Assembly: GCA_002421905.1 (NCBI GenBank)
Contig: DISK01000015.1
Location: 62,001 to 126,000 of the forward strand
DNA length: 64,000 nt
Reading direction: 5' to 3'
Origin: Micavibrio sp. UBA6212
GTDB taxonomy: Bacteria > Pseudomonadota > Alphaproteobacteria > Micavibrionales > Micavibrionaceae
Part shown: positions 43,779 to 52,411 of the stretch, piece by piece
Layout: every line of letters begins with the position of its first letter
How positions within the stretch are numbered: position 1 is the first letter of the stretch
Notes under the pieces: model-generated
Seen by the model: only the letters and a program-made list of their open reading frames with translations
Told to the model about the DNA's origin: nothing
Database searches by the model: none
Position numbers and translations under genes: made by a program

Positions 43779-44513
43779 ATGGAAAATAGTCTTTATGTCG
43801 GATTATCGCGCCAATTGGTTCTGGATCACGCCATGACGCTGGTGGCCAACAATGTGGCGAACGCCAACACCCCCGGATATCGCGCACAAAATCCGATGTT
43901 CGAGGAATATATAGCCAAAAGCAATGGCTACACCGGTCAAGATCCCCTCTCAATGGTTTATGACATGGGACAATATGATACGACTACGCCCGGTTCCATG
44001 CAGGTAACTGGTGGGACTTATGACGTTGCCCTGTTGGGGCCCGGTTTTATTGCTATTAATACCCCCAGCGGAGCCACTCAATATACAAGAGCAGGTGATT
44101 TCACTGTCAACGCGAATAATGAGCTGGTAACCGCGGATGGATACACAGTTTCCGGCCCTGGAGGGAATGCCATTGGAATCCCTACCGATGCCAAGGAAAT
44201 CTCCATAACAGATTCAGGTGAACTTACGGCAGACGGAAATGTTATCGGGCGGATTTCGGTTGTCGAATTTGACAATATTCAGGATTTAACACCAGAGGGC
44301 GATGGTCTTTACTCCAGCAAATCTGCGGGACGCCCTGCAACCGAGACAACAGTCAGGCAAGGTTATCTCGAAGGGTCGAATGTCAACTCGGTTCAGGAAA
44401 TGACCCGTATGATTGATATTCTGAGAACCTATCAGTCCACCATGAACATGATGAAGAACGAGCATGAGCGGCAAGTCAATGCCATTCAAAAGCTCTCGCA
44501 GACTACAGCATAA
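43779..44513 (+). CDS. flgF: Flagellar rod protein FlgF
   Basis: A 244-residue proximal/distal rod protein. The N-terminus has LDHAMTLVANNVANANTPGY (rod signature). The middle has ALLGPGFIAINTPSGATQYTRAGDF and the C-terminus RMIDILRTYQSTMNMMKNEHERQVNAI. The ATG at 43779 has AAGAGG upstream; a longer open frame would run into the sigma-54 promoter. It leads flgF-flgG-(small gene)-flgA-flgH. Confidence 0.95.
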   Translation: MENSLYVGLSRQLVLDHAMTLVANNVANANTPGYRAQNPMFEEYIAKSNGYTGQDPLSMVYDMGQYDTTTPGSMQVTGGTYDVALLGPGFIAINTPSGATQYTRAGDFTVNANNELVTADGYTVSGPGGNAIGIPTDAKEISITDSGELTADGNVIGRISVVEFDNIQDLTPEGDGLYSSKSAGRPATETTVRQGYLEGSNVNSVQEMTRMIDILRTYQSTMNMMKNEHERQVNAIQKLSQTTA

Positions 44514-44572
44514 CGGACAAATGGCAGAATTATAAAAAGTAATAATAAGGGTAAGTAAAAAGGAGAAAAAAT

Positions 44573-45358
44573 ATGAGAGCACTTGATATTGGTTCAACGG
44601 GTATGCTGGCCCAACAGATGAATGTTGATACGATTTCAAACAACATCGCCAACATGACCACGACAGGTTATAAGTTGCAGCGTTTGGAATTCAAAGACCT
44701 GATGTATCAGCATCTCTCCCGTCCCGGCTCGGCGTCCTCGGCTTCGGGAACGACTGTGCCCAGTGGATTGTCCTTGGGTCTTGGGGTTCGTCCGGCTTCG
44801 ACCTATCGTCTAAATACTCAAGGAACATTGCAGATAACAGACAACGATCTGGATCTGGCAATCAATGGACGCGGGTTCTTTCAAGTAGAGCTCCCTAATG
44901 GGGATACAGCATACACGCGCGCCGGCTCTTTCCAGCTCAATCAGGATGGAGAGATCGTGAACTCTGACGGATATCGCGTTTTGCCCGGTATTACGGCACC
45001 AACCGATACAATTTATCTGGAAGTGAATACCGAAGGTGAAGTTCTAGCCAAATTGCCACAACAGACCGCCATGCAGAATCTGGGGCAGATCGAACTGGCC
45101 AACTTTGTTAATCCGGCTGGACTGGAGGCCACAGGAGACACAATGTTCCTTGAAACCGAAGCTTCGGGACAACCTATCGTCGGGACTCCGGGTTCGGACA
45201 ATATCGGCAATATCCGCCAAGGGATGCTCGAGCAATCCAATGTGGACTCGGTGAAAGAGATTACCATGCTGATTACCGCCCAACGCGCTTATGAAATGAA
45301 TTCGAACGTCATCAGCACGTCTGACGAAATGATGGATACAGTCAATCAGCTCCGTTAA
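44573..45358 (+). CDS. flgG: Flagellar distal rod protein FlgG
   Basis: A 261-residue distal rod protein. It has MLAQQMNVDTISNNIANMTTTGYK, a rod-specific insertion around residues 50-70 (SASSASGTTVPSGLSLGLG), LDLAINGRGFFQVELPNGDTAYTRAGSF and the C-terminal LITAQRAYEMNSNVISTSDEM. Length matches family members (about 260). The ribosome-binding site AAAAGGAGAA is strong. It lies 60 bp after flgF. Confidence 0.97.
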   Translation: MRALDIGSTGMLAQQMNVDTISNNIANMTTTGYKLQRLEFKDLMYQHLSRPGSASSASGTTVPSGLSLGLGVRPASTYRLNTQGTLQITDNDLDLAINGRGFFQVELPNGDTAYTRAGSFQLNQDGEIVNSDGYRVLPGITAPTDTIYLEVNTEGEVLAKLPQQTAMQNLGQIELANFVNPAGLEATGDTMFLETEASGQPIVGTPGSDNIGNIRQGMLEQSNVDSVKEITMLITAQRAYEMNSNVISTSDEMMDTVNQLR

Positions 45359-45447
45359 TAGCTAAATATCCATAAAGCAAGAGCTGGCATGGCTCTTGCA
45401 ATGACTAAAAGGTAGGAAAAAACTGCGTAACAGAATGAGGTAACACC

Positions 45448-45627
45448 ATGAAAAGCTTATACACACACTTATATGCACCAGGAGTTCAAATTGCTTTTCA
45501 AACCGTTCAAGGCGTTCTTGTAATTGCCGGAGTGGTTGTTCTGGGGTCAGGATTTATCAATGCGGAACCCGATACACTGTCACAGACTTTGGGGCAGTTA
45601 TCAGAGGTTGCCAGTCTGTTCCAATAA
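45448..45627 (+). CDS. Small membrane protein between flgG and flgA
   Basis: A 59-residue frame that starts with MKSLYTHLYAPGVQIAF and contains one hydrophobic helix (VQGVLVIAGVVVLGSGFI) followed by a polar tail ending SEVASLFQ. AATGAGG lies upstream at a usable distance. It fills most of the flgG-flgA gap on the same strand and is probably cotranscribed. The family is unknown; the hydrophobic segment could anchor a small protein or act as a signal peptide. Confidence 0.5.
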   Translation: MKSLYTHLYAPGVQIAFQTVQGVLVIAGVVVLGSGFINAEPDTLSQTLGQLSEVASLFQ

Positions 45628-45673
45628 GATTAAGGCGCAGGCACGAGAAAAGGGAATTAAAGGAGTCAAGGAC

Positions 45674-46666
45674 ATGACCAGATATCAAATCGAAGATACG
45701 CAACAAAGCATTCTGTATATGTGCCGCGTTACATTCAAAGGTGTCGCTCTGTTTATCAGTATCAGCTACGTCCTGCTCTTTCTGTTTATCCAGATTCCGG
45801 CGGCGCATGCCGCAAACCTGATTACCGAAGCGCAAGTCGATGACAAGGTTGTTCGTCTGTCGGATTTGTTTACTGATACCGGTTTCAAACAAGACGCTGT
45901 TCTCGGGGCTGCGCCGCAACCCGGCAAAACCATGATCATTAATGCAAGAACTCTGCAACGAGTTGCCAAACTGTATGATGTGGACTGGGCTCCCTCCTCT
46001 TCTCTGGATCAGGTTGTGGTTACCCGTACAGCGCAAATAATTTCTTCAAACCAAATTACCGACACGCTGAAAGCTGCTTTGGTTGCCAAAGGTGTCACCG
46101 GAGAGTTTGATCTGACAGTCGGCAGTGTTATTCCGACAATAACCTTGTCAGGTGATATGCCTGCTACTGTGGAAATCACCCAGCTTTCCTATACGCCCGG
46201 TCGTGATGTGTTTACTGCGGTTGTTGCTGCTCCGTCAGCTGACAATCCTGTTAAAACCCTGTCTTTGAGCGGATTGATCGAAAAGGTCCAGAATGTTCCT
46301 GTGCTTCGATCGTCCCTCAAGGCAGGTGATATTATTGGTGCAGGCGATATCGAATGGATACCTGTGACTGCCAGATCAACCGTCTATGACACCATCACCG
46401 ACATTGACCATCTGATCGGAAAAACCCCGATACGCTCTGTCGAAGCTGGTGTACCCGTTCGTGGCCGTGATCTGGAATCTCCTCAACTGGTCAGTCGTGG
46501 TGATGAAATCCTGATCCGTTTTAATTCCGGTTCACTGCAACTGACTGCTCGTGGCAAAGCCATGCAGCCGGGGACAGAAGGCGATATTATCCGTGTTGTC
46601 AATTTAGGTAGCAACCAGTCTATACGCGCAGAAATTATCGGCGACAAAGTAGTACAGGTTCAATAA
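45674..46666 (+). CDS. flgA: Flagellar P-ring assembly protein FlgA
   Basis: A 330-residue periplasmic chaperone for FlgI. An N-terminal hydrophobic segment (GVALFISISYVLLFLFIQIPAAHA) is a long signal peptide. The SAF-like C-terminal region contains VPVLRSSLKAGDIIGAGDI, DHLIGKTPIRSVEAGVPV and VNLGSNQSIRAEIIGDKVV. AAAGGAG lies just upstream of the ATG at 45674. It is followed by flgH, and its client FlgI is encoded at 50858. Confidence 0.93.
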   Translation: MTRYQIEDTQQSILYMCRVTFKGVALFISISYVLLFLFIQIPAAHAANLITEAQVDDKVVRLSDLFTDTGFKQDAVLGAAPQPGKTMIINARTLQRVAKLYDVDWAPSSSLDQVVVTRTAQIISSNQITDTLKAALVAKGVTGEFDLTVGSVIPTITLSGDMPATVEITQLSYTPGRDVFTAVVAAPSADNPVKTLSLSGLIEKVQNVPVLRSSLKAGDIIGAGDIEWIPVTARSTVYDTITDIDHLIGKTPIRSVEAGVPVRGRDLESPQLVSRGDEILIRFNSGSLQLTARGKAMQPGTEGDIIRVVNLGSNQSIRAEIIGDKVVQVQ

Positions 46667-46714
46667 CTAGAATAAAAAAACAATTGCCTTAAAAAAAGGA
46701 AAGGTGGGTTAATC

Positions 46715-47488
46715 ATGTACAACAAGAAAGAGATCATCAGATCAAATATATTGGGGCGTTTTGCCTTGATAATATTGGCTGGATCATCGCTGAGCGCGTG
46801 CAGTGCCGTTGATCGTCTGTCGAACATCGGGGAAGTTCCTCCGCAATCCAGAATCATCAATCCGACGCAAGCCCAAAATTACAAACCAGTTAATATGCCG
46901 ATGCCGCCAACGCAAATTGTCGAGAAAAAAGGAAACTCTCTCTGGACAGGAGCGCAACAAGGGTTCTTCAAGGATCAGCGCGCCAAAACGATCGGCGATA
47001 TTATGACTGTTACTATCGACATTGATGATAAAGGAAAAATGGAAAATTCAACCGACCGTTCCCGCGCTACAGCAGAAACAGCGGCCCTCCCGAGACTGTT
47101 GGGAATGGAAACTACTCTGACACAGGTTTTTCCTGAAGAACTTGTCACATCCAGTCTGACCGATGGCTCTTCCGACTCCTCTTATGAAGGAGAAGGCACA
47201 ACAGACAGGAAGGAAAAAATCCAGATGAAGCTGGCCGTGACCGTGACACAGGTTCTTTCCAACGGGAACATGGTTATTAACGGATCTCAGGAAGTGCGTG
47301 TGAATTACGAAAACCGTGTTCTGAAACTGGCAGGAATTGTCCGCCCGCAAGATATCAGCATCGACAATACTGTTTCTTATGAGCAGATTGCCGAAGCCCG
47401 TATCCAGTACGGTGGAAATGGTCAAATTACAGATGTCCAACAACCCCGCTATGCGGAACAACTATATGACATCATTTTTCCGTTCTGA
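46715..47488 (+). CDS. flgH: Flagellar L-ring lipoprotein FlgH
   Basis: A 257-residue outer-membrane lipoprotein of the L ring. A type II signal peptide ends in a lipobox (SLSACS, Cys at about residue 29), a client of Lgt encoded at 9158. NSLWTGAQQGFFKDQRAKTIGDIMTVTIDIDD and ITDVQQPRYAEQLYDIIFPF are the FlgH hallmarks. A terminator follows about 50 bp after the stop, ending the flgF-flgH unit. Confidence 0.95.
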   Translation: MYNKKEIIRSNILGRFALIILAGSSLSACSAVDRLSNIGEVPPQSRIINPTQAQNYKPVNMPMPPTQIVEKKGNSLWTGAQQGFFKDQRAKTIGDIMTVTIDIDDKGKMENSTDRSRATAETAALPRLLGMETTLTQVFPEELVTSSLTDGSSDSSYEGEGTTDRKEKIQMKLAVTVTQVLSNGNMVINGSQEVRVNYENRVLKLAGIVRPQDISIDNTVSYEQIAEARIQYGGNGQITDVQQPRYAEQLYDIIFPF

Positions 47489-47538
47489 TTTTACGGTTTG
47501 AGTTTTTTAAGTTTACCCTTACCCACCCAAACTACTAT

Positions 47539-47577
47539 CGGCAGCCTCGTGCTGCCGCTTTTTTTGTTTTTTTAACG
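47539..47577 (+). terminator. flgH terminator
   Basis: CGGCAGC and GCTGCCG form a perfect 7-bp stem with a 5-nt loop, followed by a long T-run (CTTTTTTTG and further T's). Confidence 0.9.
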
Positions 47578-47665
47578 GGGGAAGTGCTTTATAGTCACAT
47601 AATACTTTTAATACTTTCTAAACCTCACTGCACTTCGTCTCTTCATATGTTAAAGGCCGCCTTCC

Positions 47666-49480
47666 ATGGAACCCAAGCAAGTTCACACCATAAAGTCAAA
47701 AATTGAAAATCTTGCCACCATGTTGGCTGATTCTCCTTTTTCACCCTCATTTATTACAGGGTATGTTTCACCTCATATCGAGGTTCGCGATGTTGTCAAA
47801 GAGCTGAAATATGCCTTTCCAAATGCAAAGTTCATGTTGTGCAGTACATCCGGTGAATTGTGCAGCGACAATGACACCTTATACTGTGATACGCCGGAAA
47901 CATGGGACAATGTTGTCTTACAGATGATGAGCCCCGAGGTCATTCAGGATGTTGAAATTGTTTCGATCCCTTTGGCGTGTGAAGATCTGAAACAAGGCAT
48001 TGTTGAAAAAGACATGACGCAGCGTGTTGCGGAAATACGAAGAAGTATTATGGCGACCCGAATTTCCTTACCAATTGATTATCGTGATACGCTGGCCTAC
48101 ATTCTATTTGATGGGTTAAGTGCTTCTGAATCTTTCTTTCTTGATGCTCTCTATTCTGCGGATCGTTTTCCTTGTCTTTTTGTCGGAGGGTCTGCAGGTG
48201 GCAAGCTGGATTTCAAAGATACATGGATTCATGATGGAACGTCCCTCCTTCAGGGACATGCCTCGATTGCATTCTTGAAGCTTGCTCCGAATGTCAAGTT
48301 TGGAGTATTCAAAAGCCAGAATTTCGAAGATCACGGGCCGGCGTTCCGTGTGGACAAATGTTCGGTTGAACAGCGTTATATTGATACGGTTGTTACACCT
48401 GAAGGCACGAGAGAGAATTTGATTGACGCCTTGTGCCATTTTTTCCACTGTTCTTTATCCGATTTGGAAGAGCAAATGGCCGAATATACTTTTGCCATTC
48501 GCACCAATAACGAGATTTTCGTGCGTTCCGTTGCAAGATTTGATTTTGCGTTGAAGCGAACCCATCTTTACTGTGATGTGGCCTCGGGTGAAGAAATTCT
48601 TCTGGTCAAACGTATTTCGATGCCGGATCACACCAAAAAAGATTTCCAGAGATTTCTATCGGGTAAAGAAGGAACCCCCATTGCAGGATGGCTGAATGAC
48701 TGTATTTTGCGCCGCCTTTGCAACAAACAAGACTTGTCGAAGATGACGGACACCTTCCAGAATATTCCTGTCGTCGGATTTTCTACATTCGGGGAAATTC
48801 TGGGTCTGAACCTGAACCAGACTCTGACCTCCATCTTCTTTTTCAAAGTTGAGCCAGGAAGTTTTTTCCGAGACAGTTACGTTGATAAATTTGTTTTCCA
48901 ATATTCAAATTTCAAATCTTTCTTTTTGCAACGCCGCTTACAGGGGTTGAGTGGGATTATCGAAGATTTGGCTGAAAAAATCGGACAGGACTCTCTGGAA
49001 CAAAAACAGATTGTTGCCGAAGCTATCAATATTGTTGAGGATACTTCTCAAAAAGTGACAGAAGTTGTTAGCTCTGCTGGAAACATGCATACTTCTAGCC
49101 AAAATCTGCAAAAGGTCGTGGGGATTATCAGCGATATTTCTGCGCAGACCAACCTCCTCTCACTAAACGCCACCATTGAAGCCGCCAGAGCCGGAGAATA
49201 CGGGCGCGGGTTTGCCGTCGTGGCGGATGAAGTGCGTCAGCTGGCCATGAAGTCCAAGGAAAATGCCGAACAAATCGGCAAAAACCTGAAGACATTTTCC
49301 AACAATGTGTCTGAGATTACCGCTGAAATTCAAGGGCAATCCGACCTGATGGCCAATCTGCGCAATTTATTCGAAAGAATTGAAGAGCAAACGGCGCAGG
49401 CCAATGAAACATCAAATCTAGTTCAAAAGGTTTCTGATGATTTGCGCTTGATGATGAGAACGATGAACGATCAAAGATAA
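47666..49480 (+). CDS. FIST-domain chemoreceptor (FIST-MCP fusion)
   Basis: A 604-residue protein without transmembrane segments. Residues about 30-410 are a FIST sensory module, with FMLCSTSGELCSDND, YILFDGLSASESFFLDALY, FVGGSAGGKLDF and NIPVVGFSTFGEIL as landmarks. The C-terminal 170 residues are an MCP signalling domain (GIISDISAQTNLLSLNATIE then GFAVVADEVRQLAMKS). FIST domains are thought to bind small ligands such as amino acids, so this would be a cytosolic nutrient sensor feeding CheA. It has its own leader between two terminators. Confidence 0.88.
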   Translation: MEPKQVHTIKSKIENLATMLADSPFSPSFITGYVSPHIEVRDVVKELKYAFPNAKFMLCSTSGELCSDNDTLYCDTPETWDNVVLQMMSPEVIQDVEIVSIPLACEDLKQGIVEKDMTQRVAEIRRSIMATRISLPIDYRDTLAYILFDGLSASESFFLDALYSADRFPCLFVGGSAGGKLDFKDTWIHDGTSLLQGHASIAFLKLAPNVKFGVFKSQNFEDHGPAFRVDKCSVEQRYIDTVVTPEGTRENLIDALCHFFHCSLSDLEEQMAEYTFAIRTNNEIFVRSVARFDFALKRTHLYCDVASGEEILLVKRISMPDHTKKDFQRFLSGKEGTPIAGWLNDCILRRLCNKQDLSKMTDTFQNIPVVGFSTFGEILGLNLNQTLTSIFFFKVEPGSFFRDSYVDKFVFQYSNFKSFFLQRRLQGLSGIIEDLAEKIGQDSLEQKQIVAEAINIVEDTSQKVTEVVSSAGNMHTSSQNLQKVVGIISDISAQTNLLSLNATIEAARAGEYGRGFAVVADEVRQLAMKSKENAEQIGKNLKTFSNNVSEITAEIQGQSDLMANLRNLFERIEEQTAQANETSNLVQKVSDDLRLMMRTMNDQR

Positions 49481-49509
49481 GCCGCACATGACGGGCTATA
49501 TGCTTTCAC

Positions 49510-49554
49510 CTCAGCCGTAACCACGGTCGCCTGCGCGACCATATTAGGGCTGAG
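49510..49554. terminator. Nested hairpins between the FIST receptor and dksA
   Basis: An inner stem GGTCGC-CTGC-GCGACC (49525-49540) is nested in an outer CTCAGCC (49510-49516) / GGCTGAG (49548-49554). It sits between convergent genes; no strong T-run, so a structured 3' end is as likely as a terminator. Confidence 0.5.
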
Positions 49555-49587
49555 TATCAGACAAAAAATGCGAGATGGCGATCCGCC

Positions 49588-50019
49588 CTACTCGTCGCGG
49601 TGGGTGCGTTCCATCCGTTCGTGGCGTTCCTGCGCTTCCAGCGAAAGTGTTGCAATCGGACGGGCGTCCAGCCTGCCCACGGTGATTGGCTCACCGGTTT
49701 CTTCGCAGTAACCGTATGAATCATCATCAACACGCAACAAGGCTTCATTGATTTTCGAGATCAATTTGCGTTCGCGGTCGCGGGTTCTGAGTTCCAGAGC
49801 GTGATCGGTTTCGGCAGACGCACGGTCAGCAATATCGGGTTTTTGCAATTCTGTACTTTGCAATGTGTTATGGATTGTATCTTCTGATTCACGCAGGAGT
49901 TCCTCGCGCCATGAGATCAATTTCTGACGGAAATACTCCTTCATGACCGGATTCATGAATTCTTCGTCGTCTGACGGTTTGTAATTCGTGGGAACAATAA
50001 CGATACTTGCTTTAGACAT
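49588..50019 (-). CDS. dksA: RNA polymerase-binding transcription factor DksA
   Basis: A 143-residue ppGpp cofactor that enters the RNAP secondary channel. The coiled coil is SWREELLRESEDTIHNTLQS and RTRDRERKLISKINEALLRVD, with acidic tip residues. The zinc-finger region reads YGYCEETGEPITVGRLDARP then IATLSLEAQERHER: only one of the four usual Cys is kept, the normal alphaproteobacterial form. It is a monocistronic minus-strand gene. Confidence 0.94.
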   Translation of the reverse strand: MSKASIVIVPTNYKPSDDEEFMNPVMKEYFRQKLISWREELLRESEDTIHNTLQSTELQKPDIADRASAETDHALELRTRDRERKLISKINEALLRVDDDSYGYCEETGEPITVGRLDARPIATLSLEAQERHERMERTHRDE

Positions 50020-50204
50020 ACCAAAATACCTTTTTATACGGCAATATGATGTTAAAAATTGACCTAGAACCTAGGCAATATAGATAAAAATATCAAGATA
50101 GGAAGGACATATGTTTCAGATACATCCACATAATATGGCACATATATGAAATATTATTCAGTGAATTTTGGGGTAAATATGTAGATTTGCCCATTTGATT
50201 TTCC

Positions 50205-50654
50205 CTAAAGCGCCACAGAGGCGTCCAGAGCCATCTGCATCTTGGCAATCTCGATCTGAGCCCGCAGATCAATCTCGTCCAGCAGGCTGGATAACATCGG
50301 GTCTTTCAAACGTTCCCTGTGGGAGGCCACAACGTCGGCGATATCAATCATATTCCCGACTGATAACGTTCCGGTCAACATGCCAATTTTGATCTTATCC
50401 AGTTCGCCCAGCAGATCATCCGCCCGCTCTTTCATACGTTTTCTGGATTCGCGCTCTGTGGGGTCTTCTGACTCTTGCGCCATCAACAGCGCATCAATTC
50501 CCGCAATAGCCCCTGCTGCTGCAGTATGCGCCGGAGCTTCTGCTTCATCTGCACTCAGCAATCCACTAAAAGCCTTAGAGCCTGATGCTCCGGACTTAGA
50601 TGTCTTATTGGTGGAAGAGGCTTTACCGGCCTTGTTCGGGCCTTCAATTTTCAT
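50205..50654 (-). CDS. fliX: Flagellar assembly regulator FliX
   Basis: A 149-residue protein of the FliX family. The N-terminus is Ser/Lys/Gly-rich (KIEGPNKAGKASSTNKT), and the conserved helical C-terminus includes RADDLLGELDKIKIGMLTG and LLDEIDLRAQIEIAKMQMAL. In Caulobacter FliX links basal-body assembly to activation of FlbD, which is also encoded here. It is divergent from flgI, sharing the intergenic region with the ftr-like and sigma-54 elements. Confidence 0.92.
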   Translation of the reverse strand: MKIEGPNKAGKASSTNKTSKSGASGSKAFSGLLSADEAEAPAHTAAAGAIAGIDALLMAQESEDPTERESRKRMKERADDLLGELDKIKIGMLTGTLSVGNMIDIADVVASHRERLKDPMLSSLLDEIDLRAQIEIAKMQMALDASVAL

Positions 50655-50715
50655 CGTTTTTCTCCATTAATACCTTACCCGTTCATTATACCAAAAAAAA
50701 GCCCCTGGTTCATCC

Positions 50716-50728
50716 GGCAAGTTTTGCC
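50716..50728. promoter_or_regulatory. ftr-like FlbD site upstream of flgI
   Basis: GGCAA-GTT-TTGCC within CCGGCAAGTTTTGCCTAG is an inverted repeat of the same type as the one upstream of flgF. It lies 46 bp upstream of the flgI sigma-54 promoter, between fliX and flgI. Confidence 0.55.
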
Positions 50729-50773
50729 TAGACCACCCACCCTCTATCTCCTTGATTTACAATATTTTCAAGT

Positions 50774-50789
50774 TGGCACGGTTCTCGCA
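50774..50789 (+). promoter_or_regulatory. Sigma-54 promoter of flgI
   Basis: TGGCACGGTTCTCGCA has the -24 GG and -12 GC in exact spacing and differs from consensus at one position. It is 69 bp upstream of the flgI ATG. Confidence 0.85.
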
Positions 50790-50857
50790 TAACACTCTAT
50801 CGGATGATTATAAGTTCAAACTGAAGAACGAAAGAACAACAATAACGGGTGGTTATA

Positions 50858-52009
50858 ATGACAACAGGCAAAATGATGATGCTTAAAAGATTAACCGTTT
50901 TACTTTCCTGTCTGTGGCTTGCCGCAATATTCTTTGTTGGCATTTCGACACAAGCGCATGCCGCCACAGCGCGTATCAAGGATATCGTCAATATCGAAGG
51001 TGTCCGTGACAACGTTCTGATTGGTTATGGTCTGGTTGTCGGTTTGAACGGAACAGGTGACAAACTCAACAACTCTCCTTTTACCCAGCAATCATTGATT
51101 GCCATGCTGGAACGTTTGGGAGTTAACGTGAAGGGCGAAAACCTCAACACCGGAAATGTTGCGGCTGTTATGGTGACTTCTACTATGCCGCCTTTCCAGA
51201 CTCAAGGGTCACGCATTGATGTGACTGTCTCTACTCTTGGGGATGCCAAAAACCTTCAAGGCGGGACATTGCTGGTTACTCCCTTGATGGGAGCTGATGG
51301 CGAAGTCTATGCCGTCTCGCAAGGGCCTGTTGCCATTTCCGGTTTCTCGGCGTCCGGTGATGCCCAGACAGTGACCCAGAATACCCCTACTCGCGGTCGC
51401 ATTGTCGATGGTGCGATTGTTGAACGCGAAATAAAATTCAATCTGAATGATCTGGCCGAAGTACGTCTGGCTTTGAAAAATCCTGATTTCACAACTGCAC
51501 GCCGGATTGCACAGGCAATTAATGGATATTCTTCGGCAGAACTTGCCTATGCCAGTAATGATGCCACGGTGACTTTGAAACGCGCAACCGACTACCCTGG
51601 GACTATGGTTGATCTGATTACCGATATCGAACAATTGCCTGTTCAGCCTGATCAAGTGGCTCGCGTCGTGATTGATGAAAACTCAGGAACCATTGTGATG
51701 GGCGCCGAAGTCCGCGTCAGTACTGTGGCAATTGCTCAAGGTAGCCTCACCATCAAGGTCAGTGAAACTCCACAGGTTTCCCAACCGAACCCATTTTCTG
51801 AAAATGGAGAAACCACCGTGGTTCCCCGCTCGGATATTACAGTCAATCAAGGTGAAGATGCCAAGCTGGCTATTCTCGAGAGCGGTGTTACGTTGCAAGA
51901 CCTTGTGACTGGCCTCAATAAACTCGGCGTTGGGCCACGCGATATTATTACCATTCTTCAAGCTATCAAAGCCGCAGGCGCTTTGCAGGCTGAAATAGAT
52001 ACAATGTAG
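50858..52009 (+). CDS. flgI: Flagellar P-ring protein FlgI
   Basis: A 383-residue periplasmic P-ring subunit. It has a signal peptide ending AHA (residues 1-30). The conserved start of the mature part is ARIKDIVNIEGVRDNVLIGYGLVVGLNGTGD, then MVTSTMPPFQTQGSRIDVTVSTLGDAKNLQGGTLLVTPL (read in parts). The ATG at 50858 has GGGTGG upstream; a GTG 9 nt upstream is less likely. Leads flgI-flgJ-flgN-like-fliK under the sigma-54 promoter. Confidence 0.96.
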   Translation: MTTGKMMMLKRLTVLLSCLWLAAIFFVGISTQAHAATARIKDIVNIEGVRDNVLIGYGLVVGLNGTGDKLNNSPFTQQSLIAMLERLGVNVKGENLNTGNVAAVMVTSTMPPFQTQGSRIDVTVSTLGDAKNLQGGTLLVTPLMGADGEVYAVSQGPVAISGFSASGDAQTVTQNTPTRGRIVDGAIVEREIKFNLNDLAEVRLALKNPDFTTARRIAQAINGYSSAELAYASNDATVTLKRATDYPGTMVDLITDIEQLPVQPDQVARVVIDENSGTIVMGAEVRVSTVAIAQGSLTIKVSETPQVSQPNPFSENGETTVVPRSDITVNQGEDAKLAILESGVTLQDLVTGLNKLGVGPRDIITILQAIKAAGALQAEIDTM

Positions 52010-52029
52010 TTGATAGAGGAGCATTTGAA

Positions 52030-52410
52030 ATGTCCAATCTCGGCGTCACCGCAACACAGAATTTACTCCAGGCCGCAAAGGGTCAGGCCTCGATTGATGC
52101 GGTAAAAAAATCGGCTGATAATCTGAAACAAGGTCGTACGGCTCAGGCCGCCAAAGATTTTGAAGCCGTCTTTGTATCGGAAATGATCAAGCCCATGTTC
52201 GAAACAATCGGTGTTGATGAAACATTCGGCGGTGGAAAAGGTGAAGAGGTTTTCCGAGGTCTTCTGGTTCAGGAGTACGGCAAGATCATATCAAACCAGG
52301 GTGGCATCGGGATTGCCAGTGCCATTCAGGCCGAACTTTTGAAATCGCAAGAACATTCACAACAAATGTCAACCGCAGCTGCAACCACAGTCACAACAAC
52401 AGGAGAGTAA
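52030..52410 (+). CDS. flgJ: Rod-binding protein FlgJ, N-terminal domain only
   Basis: A 126-residue protein equal to the rod-capping half of FlgJ; no muramidase domain, the normal form in alphaproteobacteria (CheL). Visible are KDFEAVFVSEMIKPMFETI and GKGEEVFRGLLVQEYGKIIS, then NQGGIGIASAIQAELLK. A separate lytic enzyme must open the peptidoglycan. It follows flgI by 20 bp. Confidence 0.92.
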   Translation: MSNLGVTATQNLLQAAKGQASIDAVKKSADNLKQGRTAQAAKDFEAVFVSEMIKPMFETIGVDETFGGGKGEEVFRGLLVQEYGKIISNQGGIGIASAIQAELLKSQEHSQQMSTAAATTVTTTGE

Positions 52411-52411
52411 C

